In this document: one piece after another, positions 6,339-7,720 of the stretch
Numbering within the stretch: the first letter of the stretch is position 1
How the letters are laid out: the number at the start of each line of letters is the position of its first letter
Source of the DNA: Candidatus Kapaibacterium sp.
GTDB taxonomy: Bacteria > Bacteroidota > Ignavibacteria > Palsa-1295
NCBI GenBank assembly: GCA_025450975.1
Contig: JANWLI010000045.1
Coordinates: 1 to 7,720 of the forward strand
Direction: 5' to 3'
DNA length: 7,720 nucleotides
Translations under genes and position numbers: made by a program
The notes under the pieces: model-generated
What the model was told of the DNA's origin: nothing
Database searches by the model: none
Seen by the model: only the letters and a program-made list of their open reading frames with translations

Positions 6339-7286
6339 TCAGCTAATCGGGACCATGTAGTTGCCGCCAACATCTATCCTGTGCGAACGCAGGGCTGCAC
6401 GGTACGACGGGAGATTAGAAGGATAGATCGAGCCGAACAAAAGCCTCCCGCCAAGCGCCGACAATTCTCGTGCAACGGCACTCTGAAGCGAATCGGCAAG
6501 TTTGCGGCCGCGGAATTTTTCGAAGAGCAGATTCTCGATCACGTAGTAGCCATCGGCGCCGAGAAATGTCATTTTCGTTACTACAAAGACACCTGCAAAC
6601 TCACCACTTACATAAACTTTGTATGTAGTATGCTTTTCAACGCAGTCTCGCATGTCTTCTTCGGATTCAGCCGTCTCCGCACGCAAATAATCCGGCGAAT
6701 TCTTTTCGACGATCGCGTACTCATCCCGATACTGTTCGTAAAAATCAAGTTCGTGCGCTTTTTTGATCGTGAGTGACCCTTCGACAGGTATCGAAGCAAT
6801 CTCATCGATCGCACCCATAAGAATACGTTTATCGGCAGTATCTGCATCCGGAGTATACTCGTCGCTTGCAGAGGAGCAATAGAACAAGACGGCTTTGGGA
6901 CTAAAGATCGCAAACTCCTTGCTCAGTAATTTCATCGCGTGCCGAAGTTGATCGCCATCGGCAAAACCTTCCGAGCGGTGGAGAATGGCGACGAACGGGC
7001 GGTTAAGATCAAGGCCACGAAAACGGATACCGGCAAGGATATCGAACCCGGTTGCCAGTTGAACATGGCGTATCATGTAGTCATTTTCCGAAGCGCCATC
7101 GACCGGACAGTGCTCACGGAAGCCGTTGGTAAGACCGGCATCTGTGCCTTTGCGAATATCCGCTTCAATCTCTGTGAGCAGATTCGCACGGATAGCATCG
7201 GACGCGCAATGCTCACGTACGAAAGGATGTACGATCTGCGCGAACTCATACGTAAGAATACGTTCTTTAACTGACTGGTCGATCAA
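6339..7286 (-). CDS. Protein with unrecognised N-terminal domain and GNAT-like C-terminal domain
   Basis: The 315-residue product has two parts. I do not recognise residues 1-170, which look soluble and mixed alpha/beta with no signal peptide or membrane segment. Residues 180-315 look like a GNAT fold: strands TTYKVYVSGEFAGVFVV (220-236) and GYYVIENLLF (246-255), then a motif-A-like turn FRGRKLADSLQ (258-268). A motif-B-like region follows (GSIYPSNLPSYRAALRSHRI, 285-304). An acetyl-CoA-dependent transferase is therefore likely; the substrate is unknown. The start is TTG at 7286. An in-frame stop lies 11 codons upstream and the first internal ATG is codon 71, inside the conserved-looking N-terminal part. 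The TTG overlaps the stop of the upstream hydrolase gene as TTGA, which implies translational coupling. Its stop abuts that of the YHYH gene. Confidence 0.8.
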   Translation of the reverse strand: MIDQSVKERILTYEFAQIVHPFVREHCASDAIRANLLTEIEADIRKGTDAGLTNGFREHCPVDGASENDYMIRHVQLATGFDILAGIRFRGLDLNRPFVAILHRSEGFADGDQLRHAMKLLSKEFAIFSPKAVLFYCSSASDEYTPDADTADKRILMGAIDEIASIPVEGSLTIKKAHELDFYEQYRDEYAIVEKNSPDYLRAETAESEEDMRDCVEKHTTYKVYVSGEFAGVFVVTKMTFLGADGYYVIENLLFEKFRGRKLADSLQSAVARELSALGGRLLFGSIYPSNLPSYRAALRSHRIDVGGNYMVPIS

Positions 7287-7720
7287 TGCGATGAAGCCGT
7301 GATCCAGGCGGCGATATCTTCAATCACGTAGAAGGGAATATGATTCGCCTCCTGATACTCTTTCGGGCTGCTCGGACCGACGCCCGTCATAAAAATATGG
7401 TTAAGACTTTCGTACGTCTTCAATGTTGCGAACGGACGACCCTTGAGCGCCTTCTCCCATAAAGCAAAATCTGTTTGCGTGACCTGATAGTCGCGCATAC
7501 CCTGGAGAATAAGAGCCGGTTTTCCTAACCTCGCAGCACGTACCGGGGCGTTCTCCTGCCGGAAATCGAGGAAGTATGCAGCCGGCGCTCCGCCGACAGA
7601 TGCCGGATCAAGGCTGTCTTTCGATGTAAGCCTGCGGACCTTCGCCGCCATGCTGTCAAGCATGGTTTTTTGGTATTGCATTGCTGCCGATGTGTCGGTC
7701 GTCGCAAGATATGCTGCTTG
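7283..7720 (-). CDS. Alpha/beta hydrolase, C-terminal part (gene runs off the window)
   Basis: The last 145 residues are visible. The frame stays open to the window edge (QAAYLATTDTSAA precedes the Met at 7681), so that Met is internal and the true start lies outside. The segment GKPALILQGMRDYQVTQTDF carries the usual acid residue of an alpha/beta-hydrolase triad (Asp in GMRDYQV, residue 77 of the visible part). SLNHIFM supplies the catalytic His (residue 108). The nucleophile Ser should lie in the missing N-terminal part. The EDIAAWI helix near the C-terminus is also typical of the fold. It resembles the serine hydrolases annotated as dienelactone-hydrolase or S9-peptidase-like, but the substrate cannot be told. 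Its TGA stop overlaps the TTG start of the next gene, so the two probably form an operon whose promoter is outside the window. Confidence 0.88.
   Translation of the reverse strand, partial: QAAYLATTDTSAAMQYQKTMLDSMAAKVRRLTSKDSLDPASVGGAPAAYFLDFRQENAPVRAARLGKPALILQGMRDYQVTQTDFALWEKALKGRPFATLKTYESLNHIFMTGVGPSSPKEYQEANHIPFYVIEDIAAWITASSH

Noticed and set aside
1..7720. CRISPR array, tRNA, rRNA, insertion sequence, toxin-antitoxin or phage-defence genes
   Set aside because: No direct-repeat arrays, terminal inverted repeats with transposase, or recognisable defence proteins were seen on either strand.

Overview
The window looks like ordinary chromosomal DNA from a free-living member of the Bacteroidota/Chlorobiota (FCB) group. 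The evidence is two secreted proteins ending in type IX secretion (T9SS) type-A sorting domains, genes without Shine-Dalgarno sequences, one good TTG-N20-TAnnTTTG promoter of the Bacteroidota kind, and a class I (iron-sulfur) fumarase. Base composition is close to balanced. The sequence does not fix the genus; an Ignavibacteria- or Kapaibacteria-like lineage is possible, but this is inference.

Layout. Positions 1-37 hold an intrinsic terminator reading leftward. It ends a large minus-strand gene (66-2408) for a secreted protein built from a kelch propeller, an Ig-like linker, an Omp28-like thioredoxin-fold region with a CxxC motif, and a T9SS tail. A 158-bp divergent intergenic region follows. 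A plus-strand run then begins: class I fumarase (2567-4081), a small DUF4234-like membrane protein (4149-4469), a RimJ/RimL-type GNAT acetyltransferase (4523-5056), and a secreted YHYH-domain protein with a T9SS tail (5106-6338). Two minus-strand genes close the window: a protein with an unrecognised N-terminal region and a GNAT-like C-terminus (6339-7286), and the C-terminal part of an alpha/beta hydrolase that runs off the right edge (7283-7720).

How the genes relate. The fumarase is a TCA-cycle enzyme and probably metabolically independent of its neighbours. The two T9SS cargo proteins would be exported by machinery encoded elsewhere. The hydrolase and the downstream GNAT-like gene overlap through a TTGA stop/start junction and are probably translationally coupled. 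The most interesting non-coding signals are two perfect palindromes just upstream of consecutive plus-strand genes (4128-4144 and 4497-4512). The first sits at the predicted 5' end of the mRNA, just below the promoter.

I found no CRISPR array, tRNA, rRNA, insertion sequence or recognisable defence system. I cannot support a claim that the window holds a new multi-gene system. The findings are mainly unusual architectures and regulatory sites.
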